From Candidatus Nitrosopumilus sp. (GTDB lineage: Archaea > Thermoproteota > Nitrososphaeria > Nitrososphaerales > Nitrosopumilaceae), in the NCBI GenBank assembly GCA_029863665.1, contig JAOTUX010000095.1, positions 1 through 5,310 on the forward strand: 5,310 nt of DNA, in the 5' to 3' direction. The position numbers and the translations under genes are program-made. The stretch's first letter is position 1. Each line of letters begins with the position of its first letter. Below, in pieces: positions 1-5,310 of the stretch. The notes beneath the pieces are model-generated. The model saw nothing but the letters and a program-made list of their open reading frames with translations, ran no database searches and had not been told where the DNA came from.

Positions 1-2113
1 CTTCTGCTTTCTCAATAATTTTCAGAGGTCTTGGTGCATGAAAAACAATTCCTTTAGTTACAAAATCATATTCAAGAGGAGATTTAAGTAATACTTTTCC
101 CCCTTGGGTAATCTCTTGACCTAGTTCTATGTTGACATATCCATAAACTTTCTTTTGAATATGTAATTTACAAAATGCCACTTCAATCCCATTTGCTTTT
201 CTTTTTTCAAAAACTGTTTCAATTGTTGGCCATTCTTCTGTAAGTGCTTTTGTATAGTATGGATAATCCTTTGGAATTCTCTCCAGTTTAGCATGTTTAT
301 TTTTTGGGTAATCGAATTCTTTTACTTTGTAACGTATACCTGCTAGAAAATAAATTGCATCTTTGTGTAACTCTTCTAGTGCAATAGGTAGTATTCTATC
401 TCCTATTTTTCTTTCGTTTAAGAAAATATCTATAGTTGTTCCAATTCCTCTAATACTGTAATCTTTTAACATAGAATTAATTTTTTCAAAATTTGGAATT
501 ATTCTATTATTAACTACTAAAAGATTTTTTTTGATAATGTGGTGCTCTATTACTTCTTGATGCTCTTTTAACTCATGCTTGGAAATTGGTTTGTCGCATG
601 CCATTGCCAAGACTTGAAATTCTTCTACAAATGGATTCTTTGGATCAATGTATGTTTTTTCAATATCTTCAAAATAATCATCAGGATGATTTTTGTAGTA
701 TTGAGATATGGGATCATTTCCTAATGCCAAAAATGCATATCCTCTCTGTCCTTTTCTTGCAGCCCTTCCAATTCTTTGAATCAGTCTGTTTACTGGAATA
801 GTAGATGATATGACACAGTCGACATTTCCTACATCTATGCCTAATTCAAGCGTGGGAGTACATGAAATTGCTTGCAGCTTGTCTTCTTTGAATTGCTTTT
901 CTACCGAAGTTCTATAATTTGACATCAAGCCTGCTCTGTGAACTTTTATGTTGATTTTTTGTTTTTTTGCTTGCATTGCTAAAAGTTCTGAATTTAGATG
1001 TGAATTACTAAACACCATTGTCTTGTGATTTTTTTCAGTTAATTTCTTTGTAATCTCTACCATTAGAGCTCTCTGAGTCCTAAGTGATGGAAATAACATT
1101 ACAAAATCTGTTTGGCCTTTTTTTCCAGAACCCTTTATGATTTTTATTTTTTCTTCAGATAATTGTTGACAGAATCCTTTTGCATCTTCCAAGGTAGCTG
1201 ATGCTGCAACAAATTGTAACTTGTTACTACAAATTCTTTTAAGTCTTTTTATGATGTAATGGACATTTGATCCAAAAATTCCTGAATATACATGTGCTTC
1301 ATCTATTACTATGGTTCTTGTTGAAATCAATATTGAAGAAAATTTTGTTTGATGCCATAGGTGGTAATGCAATATGTCAAAATTTGTAATCAAAATATGA
1401 GGTGGATTTTCAATAATTTCTCTTCTTTCTGCTAATCCTGTGTCTCCATCAAAAACTTTGACACTAATTCCGATTTTTTCTACAAATCTTTGAATTTTTG
1501 GATACTGATCTCGTGATAATGCTTTTGTTGGGTATACAAAAATCGCAAAAACATTTCCATTTACTGCATCTTTTTTTATTCTCTGAATCACTGGAATCAA
1601 AAATGCTTCTGTTTTACCTGATGCTGTAGGTGCCTCAATTACAACATTTTCTCCATATGTGATTTCTTGAATTGCCTCTTCTTGAAATTTATAAAACTGC
1701 TCAATCTTTAATTTTTTTAGATGTTCTGAAATAGAACTATCTAATCCTAAATCATTAACTTTACAACCCATTTTAGGCTCGGGATTTCTTAAAACTTTGT
1801 ATTCTGAAATATAGTCTTTTTTTGAAAATAGTATTTCTTCAGTGATTTTATCAGGTTTGTTTTTGCCAATTATCTCCTTGATTTCATTTTCTTCCCTTAC
1901 AATTCCTTGATTTTTTAGCTCTTCTGAAAGTCCTTTTTCACTGATTAATCCCTGATCAAATCTTGAAAGAAATTCAAGAAACACCTCATCAATATTCTTT
2001 GAATATTCTAACAGATCTTCAATGCCACATTTTCCACAAAAAACATGCATTTTTTTATTGAATGTCTTTTGAATCCCTATTTTTGACTTACACTTTGGAC
2101 ATGAGAATTTCAA
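1..2113 (-). CDS. Hrq1/MrfA (YprA)-type SF2 DEAH-box helicase with N-terminal zinc ribbon, partial (C-terminus beyond left edge)
   Basis: An open frame of 704 codons runs uninterrupted off the left edge. It translates to a superfamily 2 ATP-dependent helicase, probably a 3'-5' DNA helicase in repair. Residues 5-29 form a zinc ribbon with cysteine pairs C5/C8 and C26/C29. Then come a Q-motif-like Q144, Walker A APTASGKT (161-168), motif Ia YPTKALSRDQ (194-203), DEAH (271-274), SAT (305-307), motif V around TLELGIDVG (421-429) and motif VI QRIGRAARKG (446-455). The stretch after DEAH (VYSGIFGS) and the segment after motif VI (GNDPISQYY) resemble Hrq1/MrfA rather than Lhr or RecQ. Members usually end in a cysteine-rich DUF1998 region, which would lie outside the window. 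The start is TTG: a stop codon lies two codons upstream, the next ATG (codon 22) would cut the zinc ribbon, and an AGGA sits 8 bases before the TTG. Family assignment is fairly sure; the biological role is inferred. Confidence 0.88.
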   Translation of the reverse strand, partial: MKFSCPKCKSKIGIQKTFNKKMHVFCGKCGIEDLLEYSKNIDEVFLEFLSRFDQGLISEKGLSEELKNQGIVREENEIKEIIGKNKPDKITEEILFSKKDYISEYKVLRNPEPKMGCKVNDLGLDSSISEHLKKLKIEQFYKFQEEAIQEITYGENVVIEAPTASGKTEAFLIPVIQRIKKDAVNGNVFAIFVYPTKALSRDQYPKIQRFVEKIGISVKVFDGDTGLAERREIIENPPHILITNFDILHYHLWHQTKFSSILISTRTIVIDEAHVYSGIFGSNVHYIIKRLKRICSNKLQFVAASATLEDAKGFCQQLSEEKIKIIKGSGKKGQTDFVMLFPSLRTQRALMVEITKKLTEKNHKTMVFSNSHLNSELLAMQAKKQKINIKVHRAGLMSNYRTSVEKQFKEDKLQAISCTPTLELGIDVGNVDCVISSTIPVNRLIQRIGRAARKGQRGYAFLALGNDPISQYYKNHPDDYFEDIEKTYIDPKNPFVEEFQVLAMACDKPISKHELKEHQEVIEHHIIKKNLLVVNNRIIPNFEKINSMLKDYSIRGIGTTIDIFLNERKIGDRILPIALEELHKDAIYFLAGIRYKVKEFDYPKNKHAKLERIPKDYPYYTKALTEEWPTIETVFEKRKANGIEVAFCKLHIQKKVYGYVNIELGQEITQGGKVLLKSPLEYDFVTKGIVFHAPRPLKIIEKAE

Positions 2114-2207
2114 GATCTATTTCCTGAGATATTACTGATGATTTATTGTTAATTGCTAATCTTGAGCCATGACATTATTAAGATGGGAAATAACCTTGAA
2201 TCTAAAA
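2114..2207. promoter_or_regulatory. Divergent promoter gap between helicase and DNA methyltransferase
   Basis: This stretch of about 95 bases separates two divergently transcribed genes and must carry at least part of both promoters. On the minus strand an AT-rich block (rc AACAATAAAT, near 2141-2150) lies about 30 bases before the helicase TTG. On the plus strand ATTATTAA (2174-2181) lies 27-34 bases before ATG 2208, close to the TATA position for a nearly leaderless transcript. Neither box is a strong match to the archaeal consensus, so the placements are tentative. Confidence 0.35.
2122..2125 (-). promoter_or_regulatory. Shine-Dalgarno-like AGGA supporting the helicase TTG start
   Basis: On the minus strand the sequence AGGAAATAGATC directly precedes the TTG. 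The AGGA core is 8 bases from the start codon, a workable spacing for the anti-SD of archaeal 16S rRNA. It supports initiation at TTG 2113 rather than at the internal ATG. The motif is short, so chance occurrence is possible. Confidence 0.4.
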
Positions 2208-2984
2208 ATGAAAAAAATTGAAATCAATAATATTTACAATCTAGACTGTGTTAAAGGAATGAAATTAATTCCTAAAAACAAAATTGATCTTGTAATTACT
2301 GATCCTCCTTTTGCCATAAATTTTAAAGCAAAAAAAGCAAATTATAATCGAATTTCATCTAGAGTTCTGTCTGGATATAATGAAATTAAACCTGAGGATT
2401 ATTATGATTTTACTTTTAAATGGATGAGTGATGTTTTTAGAATTTTAAAAAATTCCGGAAGTATGTATGTTTTTTCTGGATGGAATAATCTTAAAGATAT
2501 CTTACGTGCATTGGATGATGTTGGATTTGTTACTATTAATCATATTATCTGGAAATATCAGTTTGGTGTAGTCACTAAAAAAAAATTTGTTACCTCTCAT
2601 TATCATTGTCTTTATGTATGCAAAGATGATAAGAAACGAAAATTCTTCCCATTTTCTAGATTTGAAAAAAATACTAAAACAAAAGATGGTCGAAGTTTAC
2701 ATTATCAAGACAAAGAAGACGTATGGAATATTAAAAGAGAGTATTGGACTGGAGATGAGAAAACTCCAACTAAACTACCTTCTGAATTAATTGAAAAATT
2801 ATTGGATTATTCTAGTGAAAAAAAGGATGTTGTATTTGATCCGTTTCTTGGTTCAGGACAAGTTGCAGTAGTGAGCAAATCCCTTAACCGAAGATTCATT
2901 GGATTTGAAATTGTTCCTGACTATTACAAATTTGCCAAAAAACGACTTGATAAAGATGTGTATCGAATTAAAAAATCTACGTAA
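2208..2984 (+). CDS. Beta-class site-specific DNA methyltransferase (N6-adenine or N4-cytosine), orphan
   Basis: Predicted S-adenosylmethionine-dependent methyltransferase acting on an exocyclic amino group in DNA, 258 residues from this start. The catalytic motif IV DPPF (32-35, in the context DLVITDPPF) comes before the SAM-binding motif I DPFLGSG (211-217). This order, with the target-recognition part between them, defines the beta class. Before motif I is TPTKLPSELIEKL, the usual lead-in helix of this family. DPPF/DPPY favours adenine over the SPPY of most N4-cytosine enzymes, but does not prove it. An in-frame ATG at 2169 would add 13 residues unlike family N-termini. I prefer 2208 because MKKIEINNIYNLDCVKGM matches how beta-class enzymes normally begin. 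No restriction endonuclease or specificity subunit is visible on either side, so it looks like a solitary methylase, although the window is small. It is divergent from the helicase and meets tatA tail to tail with 2 bases between stops. Confidence 0.88.
   Translation: MKKIEINNIYNLDCVKGMKLIPKNKIDLVITDPPFAINFKAKKANYNRISSRVLSGYNEIKPEDYYDFTFKWMSDVFRILKNSGSMYVFSGWNNLKDILRALDDVGFVTINHIIWKYQFGVVTKKKFVTSHYHCLYVCKDDKKRKFFPFSRFEKNTKTKDGRSLHYQDKEDVWNIKREYWTGDEKTPTKLPSELIEKLLDYSSEKKDVVFDPFLGSGQVAVVSKSLNRRFIGFEIVPDYYKFAKKRLDKDVYRIKKST
2970..2975 (-). terminator. T6 run downstream of tatA, possible terminator
   Basis: Read on the minus strand, a run of six T occurs 11 bases after the tatA stop, inside the 3' end of the convergent methyltransferase gene. 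It is a plausible archaeal U-tract terminator but short, and A-runs are common in lysine codons here. Confidence 0.25.
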
Positions 2985-2986
2985 CC

Positions 2987-3349
2987 TTAGTTATTTTTAG
3001 ATTTTTCTATTTTTTTCTGACCTATCTTTGCAGATATAATGTCTCTAAGCTCATCATCTGTTTTATCATCAACTTTGACTCCTATTGATTTTGCAATCAT
3101 TTCTAATTTTTTTCGTTCCGTTTCAACAGGTCCTGAAATTGTTGGTGATTCTTCTGTTGCTTCCTTCATGTGATCCTGAATTTCATTTTTTGCTTTATTG
3201 TATTCATTGACTGCTTTTCCAAGTTTTTTAGCAGCACCAGGAAGCTTTCCTGTCCCCAAAATCAAAACCAATGCAACAAAAATTATGATCATCCATTCAC
3301 TTCCACCTATATTTAATGAATAATCATACATGCTCTGTAATGCTCTCAT
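2987..3349 (-). CDS. tatA: Sec-independent (twin-arginine) translocase TatA/TatE-family subunit
   Basis: Small membrane protein of 120 residues, predicted to form the translocation element of the twin-arginine pathway, which exports folded, often cofactor-bearing proteins. The sequence shows the TatA plan: a short N-terminus, one transmembrane helix (about 19-33, preceded by SEW), a hinge LGTGKLP (31-37) in place of the usual FGPxKLP, an amphipathic lysine-rich helix (38-60), and a charged tail. Residues 82-110 form a second predicted helical unit (IGVKVDDKTDDELRDII) that resembles the short tail repeat I recall from some archaeal TatA proteins. It also looks a little like a SAP/HeH fold. The partner TatC is not in the window. 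Two starts are possible: M1 at 3349 and M7 at 3331. An AT-rich TTTAATTT about 25 bases before M7 would suit a leaderless start there. TatB versus TatA cannot be decided, as archaea generally have TatA-type proteins only. Confidence 0.85.
   Translation of the reverse strand: MRALQSMYDYSLNIGGSEWMIIIFVALVLILGTGKLPGAAKKLGKAVNEYNKAKNEIQDHMKEATEESPTISGPVETERKKLEMIAKSIGVKVDDKTDDELRDIISAKIGQKKIEKSKNN
2990..3018 (+). terminator. T-rich tract, probable terminator of the methyltransferase
   Basis: Just past the methyltransferase stop the plus strand carries three T-runs (TTTTT, TTTTT and TTTTTTT) within 29 bases. Archaeal RNA polymerase terminates at such U-rich tracts without needing a hairpin. The tract lies inside the 3' end of the convergent tatA gene, where it encodes the lysine-rich tail, so coding constraint alone could also explain it. 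Confidence 0.4.
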
Positions 3350-3383
3350 TTGAAATTAAACGTAATGTTCATTTTTGTGCCTA

Positions 3384-3402
3384 AATGACAGATTTTGTCA
3401 TT
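3384..3402. repeat. Perfect 7-bp inverted repeat, candidate operator between tatA and the PII gene
   Basis: AATGACA (3384-3390) and TGTCATT (3396-3402) are exact reverse complements separated by the 5-base spacer GATTT. The element lies 35-53 bases upstream of the tatA start and 59-77 bases upstream of the PII start, which is where a regulator would sit for either divergent promoter. It could bind a dimeric transcription factor. It differs from the GGAA-N6-TTCC type operator known for NrpR in methanogens. A small hairpin in a long 5' leader is an alternative. Confidence 0.5.
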
Positions 3403-3431
3403 AAATATTAACAATGAAAAGGACTTATTAA

Positions 3432-3440
3432 TTTAAATAA
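3432..3440 (+). promoter_or_regulatory. Archaeal TATA box (TTTAAATAA) of the PII gene
   Basis: TTTAAATAA ends 20 bases before the ATG at 3461. This places transcription start at or within a few bases of the start codon, so the mRNA is probably leaderless, in keeping with the absence of a Shine-Dalgarno sequence in the ATTAGTTTTT before the ATG. It closely matches the archaeal box A consensus and is the strongest promoter signal in the window. Confidence 0.65.
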
Positions 3441-3460
3441 ATTCAGAACTATTAGTTTTT

Positions 3461-3775
3461 ATGAAAAAAATTGAAGCAATCATTCAACCAGGATCCCGCG
3501 ATGCTGTTGTTGCCGCCATCAAAAAAATTGGTGTTGGAGGTGTCACAGTTCATTCCATTCAAGGTCAAGGTGCACAAGAACCTCCTCTAGTAGGACAATA
3601 TTTTAGCAGAGAAATGGTCATTTGTATTGTAGATGATCCTAAGTTGGATGATATCTTAGATGCAATTGCAAATGTTGCTTGCACTGGAACTAAAGGTGAT
3701 GGTAAGGTCTTTGTTACAACCGTTGATGATGCACTTGACATATGCACCAAAAAGCGTGGAACAACGTCCATCTAA
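3461..3775 (+). CDS. PII-family (GlnB/GlnK-like) signal transduction protein with shortened T-loop
   Basis: Small cytosolic protein of 104 residues. Family members are trimers that bind ATP/ADP and often 2-oxoglutarate, and relay nitrogen and energy status to ammonium transporters, glutamine synthetase or regulators. The N-terminus MKKIEAII and the B-loop TGTKGDGKVFV (75-85) are clear PII signatures, and Q39 aligns with the conserved ligand-contacting glutamine. Against the typical 112-residue GlnB it lacks 8 residues, all in the T-loop (about 37-50), which reads GAQEPPLVGQYFSR. The usual uridylylation context YRGAEY is absent, although Y47 remains. At the C-terminus, the positions of R101 and R103 of E. 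coli GlnB are aspartate (D93) and cysteine (C95), while KKR follows at 97-99. Partners and ligands may therefore differ from textbook PII. No amtB or glnA is adjacent. A strong TATA box suggests transcription from its own promoter. Its end overlaps the convergent MFS gene by 4 bases. Confidence 0.9.
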   Translation: MKKIEAIIQPGSRDAVVAAIKKIGVGGVTVHSIQGQGAQEPPLVGQYFSREMVICIVDDPKLDDILDAIANVACTGTKGDGKVFVTTVDDALDICTKKRGTTSI

Positions 3776-4926
3776 CTTTGAATTCTTTGTGGTTCTAATT
3801 TCTTTCTAGAAATTATTGCAAGAAGAGTTACTCCTATTCCTAGCATACAAAATACTAGATATGGTGTTTCGTTTCCAAATGATTGTGTTATTGGACCGCC
3901 AATGGTTGGTCCTATTGCCCATCCTAATCCAAAAACTGTTTCATATGCTCCAATTATCCTTCCTGAAATCCCTTTTCGAGTTTTACTCAAAATTATTTCT
4001 AGTGTTAATGGGAAGAATATGCTAAACCCAAATCCCATTAGTACTAATGCAATTGCAAAAGTAATAATCGAATCTGCAATCACTGATATGGCCAAACCCA
4101 TAGACACTGCAATTGTTGCCGCAATCAAAGTTTGACTTGTTTTTCTTGCAAACTTTCCTGCTAATGCAAGCGATATGACTCGTGATATTCCAAAAACAAA
4201 ATAAAGTAACAAAATATCTGTATCTGTCATCCCACTATCATTTAGAAAAGCTGGGTAAATCGTGAGAATTATTCCAAAGGATGATGTACAAAAAATCAAT
4301 AATATTATCACTTCTGGAAACTTTTTCATTTCTTTAATTGATGAAAAAGAGAATCGTTCATGATGAATTTTGACTTTTTTTCTTGATACTAGTAATGCGG
4401 TAATTATTGCAGTAGCCAAAATAAATGCTGTAATCTGGAATAGAATTCTATATGTGATGTCTAAACTGTCCAGAAATACTGTACCTAGTAACGGCCCTGC
4501 CATAAATCCGATAACAAAAAACATTGTAAACCATGAGATATTTTTCACTCTATTTTTCTCTGTACTTTCATTTGAGATGATTGATTCACATGGTGGCCAA
4601 AAAAATGCATGAGCTATTCCTGTCATTATTCTAAATCCCATAATTTCTGGAACTGATTGTGCAATTGATATGAGATATATTGATACTGAATTGACTGTAG
4701 CTCCTAATACAAGTAGATACCCGTTATTAATTCTGTCAAGTAAAATGCCTACAAAAAGTGGAATAAACATGTACGGAATAAAATTAGTTAATCCAATTAA
4801 TCCCAACTCAGAATATGTGGCACCGATGACATTCTTTGCAAATACTGGTAGTATTGGTCCATGAAGTCCATACGAAATTCCTATGATTAAACCTGTAATG
4901 TTAACTAGTATCAGAACTCTGTTCAT
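3772..4926 (-). CDS. Major facilitator superfamily (MFS) transporter
   Basis: Integral membrane carrier of 384 residues with the two-times-six helix layout of MFS proteins; approximate helices are 4-26, 41-62, 69-89, 93-112, 130-152, 158-180, 205-226, 237-256, 265-285, 288-312, 325-348 and 353-372. Motif A appears between helices 2 and 3 as GILLDRINNG (60-69, with D64 and R65). A GPLLG in helix 5 (144-148) resembles motif C of proton-driven exporters, and helix 11 has a matching GWAIGPTIGG (335-344). A basic cytoplasmic loop (181-203) joins the halves. This pattern suggests a drug/metabolite:H+ antiporter-like exporter, but the substrate cannot be read from sequence. The ATG overlaps the stop of the upstream UbiE-like gene (ATGA), so the two are probably co-transcribed and translationally coupled. 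The 3' end overlaps that of the convergent PII gene by 4 bases. Confidence 0.88.
   Translation of the reverse strand: MNRVLILVNITGLIIGISYGLHGPILPVFAKNVIGATYSELGLIGLTNFIPYMFIPLFVGILLDRINNGYLLVLGATVNSVSIYLISIAQSVPEIMGFRIMTGIAHAFFWPPCESIISNESTEKNRVKNISWFTMFFVIGFMAGPLLGTVFLDSLDITYRILFQITAFILATAIITALLVSRKKVKIHHERFSFSSIKEMKKFPEVIILLIFCTSSFGIILTIYPAFLNDSGMTDTDILLLYFVFGISRVISLALAGKFARKTSQTLIAATIAVSMGLAISVIADSIITFAIALVLMGFGFSIFFPLTLEIILSKTRKGISGRIIGAYETVFGLGWAIGPTIGGPITQSFGNETPYLVFCMLGIGVTLLAIISRKKLEPQRIQS
4923..4926 (-). other. ATGA stop/start overlap coupling the UbiE-like gene to the MFS gene
   Basis: On the minus strand the TGA ending the methyltransferase and the ATG opening the transporter share bases in ATGA. 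Such overlaps are typical of terminating ribosomes re-initiating on the next gene, and imply one polycistronic mRNA and matched expression of the two proteins. Confidence 0.8.
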
Positions 4927-5310
4927 TTGTATGCTGCAACCATTATTGCTCCGCCCATAAGATCTTTCTCAAATTCTACTTTGGAAAATTTCTCTAGCAG
5001 TAGCCCTTCTAGTTTTTTGTTTTGAGGCCATCTTTTGTATGTCCCATAGAGCGTCCCAAATTTTAATCCAAGTCTCCCTCCAGCAATAAATGCAAGAATT
5101 GGAAGAATGCATCTTAGATAAAATGAAACACCTGCTCTGATAAATGCCTTGTCTGGTTTTCCTAAATCCACGATGACAAATCTACCATCTTTTTTTAATA
5201 CCCTGTGGATTTCAGAAATTGCAATCCTTAAATTAATTGCATCTCTTAATGAATATCCACATAAAACTGCATCAAATTCTCTGTCTCTAAATGGAATGTG
5301 TTCAAAAACT
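4923..5310 (-). CDS. UbiE/COQ5-like class I SAM-dependent methyltransferase, partial (N-terminus beyond right edge)
   Basis: The last 128 residues of a methyltransferase, with the frame open to the right edge, so the start and the glycine-rich SAM-binding motif I are missing. What is visible matches the second half of UbiE/MenG: PFRDREFDAVLCGYSLRDA followed by SEIHRVLKKDGRFVIVDLGKP. This corresponds to motifs II and III around the family's PFxDxxFDxV, GLRN and VLKPGGR. Next is a hydrophobic segment with FYLRCILP, as in the UbiE FYxxxxLPxxG region, and an end GGAIMVAAYK resembling the family's terminal strand. UbiE/MenG methylates the ring of ubiquinone or menaquinone precursors at the membrane. 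Thaumarchaea contain menaquinones, so a quinone role is reasonable, but other small-molecule or lipid substrates are possible. GLRN is SLRD here. A GTG at 5171 could be mistaken for a start, but lies inside a conserved strand. It is the upstream gene of an operon with the MFS transporter. Confidence 0.8.
   Translation of the reverse strand, partial: VFEHIPFRDREFDAVLCGYSLRDAINLRIAISEIHRVLKKDGRFVIVDLGKPDKAFIRAGVSFYLRCILPILAFIAGGRLGLKFGTLYGTYKRWPQNKKLEGLLLEKFSKVEFEKDLMGGAIMVAAYK

Noticed and set aside
586..801. Plus-strand open frame of 71 codons inside the helicase region
   Set aside because: It lies antisense within the helicase, covering the strongly conserved motif VI region, and its translation shows no domain character. 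It is a shadow of the real gene.
2587..2790. Plus-strand 67-codon frame inside the methyltransferase
   Set aside because: It overlaps the methyltransferase in another frame with no independent start signal, and the conserved motifs belong to the main frame.
1..2984. A DISARM-like or BREX-like defence island
   Set aside because: Only a helicase and a methylase are present, in divergent orientation, without the other required components. The neighbours are housekeeping genes, so the sequence here does not support a named defence system.
3350..3460. A small RNA or riboswitch in the tatA/PII gap
   Set aside because: Apart from the 7-bp inverted repeat and the TATA box there is no stable stem or conserved riboswitch core. 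The PII mRNA appears leaderless, leaving no room for a leader element.
3565..3771. Minus-strand open frame of 68 codons opposite the PII gene
   Set aside because: It is fully antisense to a clearly conserved PII coding region including the B-loop, and the translation resembles no protein family.
3816..4864. Several plus-strand open frames opposite the MFS gene
   Set aside because: They are antisense shadows of a hydrophobic, low-complexity membrane protein. None has a plausible promoter or domain.
4923..5171. Complete 82-residue protein starting at GTG 5171
   Set aside because: The same frame continues upstream to the window edge with clear methyltransferase motifs (FDAV, VLKKDGR), so the GTG is an internal valine codon.

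Overview
The window looks like a piece of a chromosome from an AT-rich archaeon, most probably an ammonia-oxidising thaumarchaeon (Nitrosopumilus/Nitrosarchaeum type). The reasons are the low GC content, heavy use of AGA and A- or T-ending codons, an archaeal TATA box placed for a leaderless transcript in front of the PII gene, a TatA protein of archaeal style, a Hrq1-type helicase and very tight gene packing. This assignment comes from family and composition impressions, not from a database match. No IS element, tRNA, rRNA, CRISPR array or integrase was found, and no gap between genes exceeds about 115 bases.

Layout, left to right. (1) Bases 1-2113, minus strand: a large SF2 helicase of the Hrq1/MrfA (YprA) type. 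It begins with a four-cysteine zinc ribbon and a TTG start, and its C-terminus lies beyond the left edge. (2) After a divergent promoter gap of about 95 bases comes a plus-strand beta-class DNA methyltransferase (2208-2984) with no restriction enzyme beside it. (3) Two bases further on, convergent on the minus strand, is a TatA-like twin-arginine translocase subunit with a C-terminal helical extension (2987-3349). (4) A divergent regulatory gap (3350-3460) holds a clean inverted repeat and a strong TATA box. (5) On the plus strand is a small PII signalling protein (3461-3775) with a shortened T-loop. (6) Tail to tail with it, overlapping by 4 bases, is a minus-strand MFS transporter (3772-4926). 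This is translationally coupled through an ATGA overlap to an upstream UbiE/COQ5-like methyltransferase (4923-5310) that is cut by the right edge.

The genes look like housekeeping and information-processing genes with several separate jobs: DNA repair or unwinding, DNA methylation, export of folded proteins, nitrogen/energy sensing, and a methyltransferase plus transporter operon. The only clear operon is the UbiE-like/MFS pair. I see no convincing new multi-gene system. The most interesting points are the unusual PII protein, the inverted repeat in its upstream region, the helicase/orphan methyltransferase pair, and the coupled methyltransferase-transporter pair.
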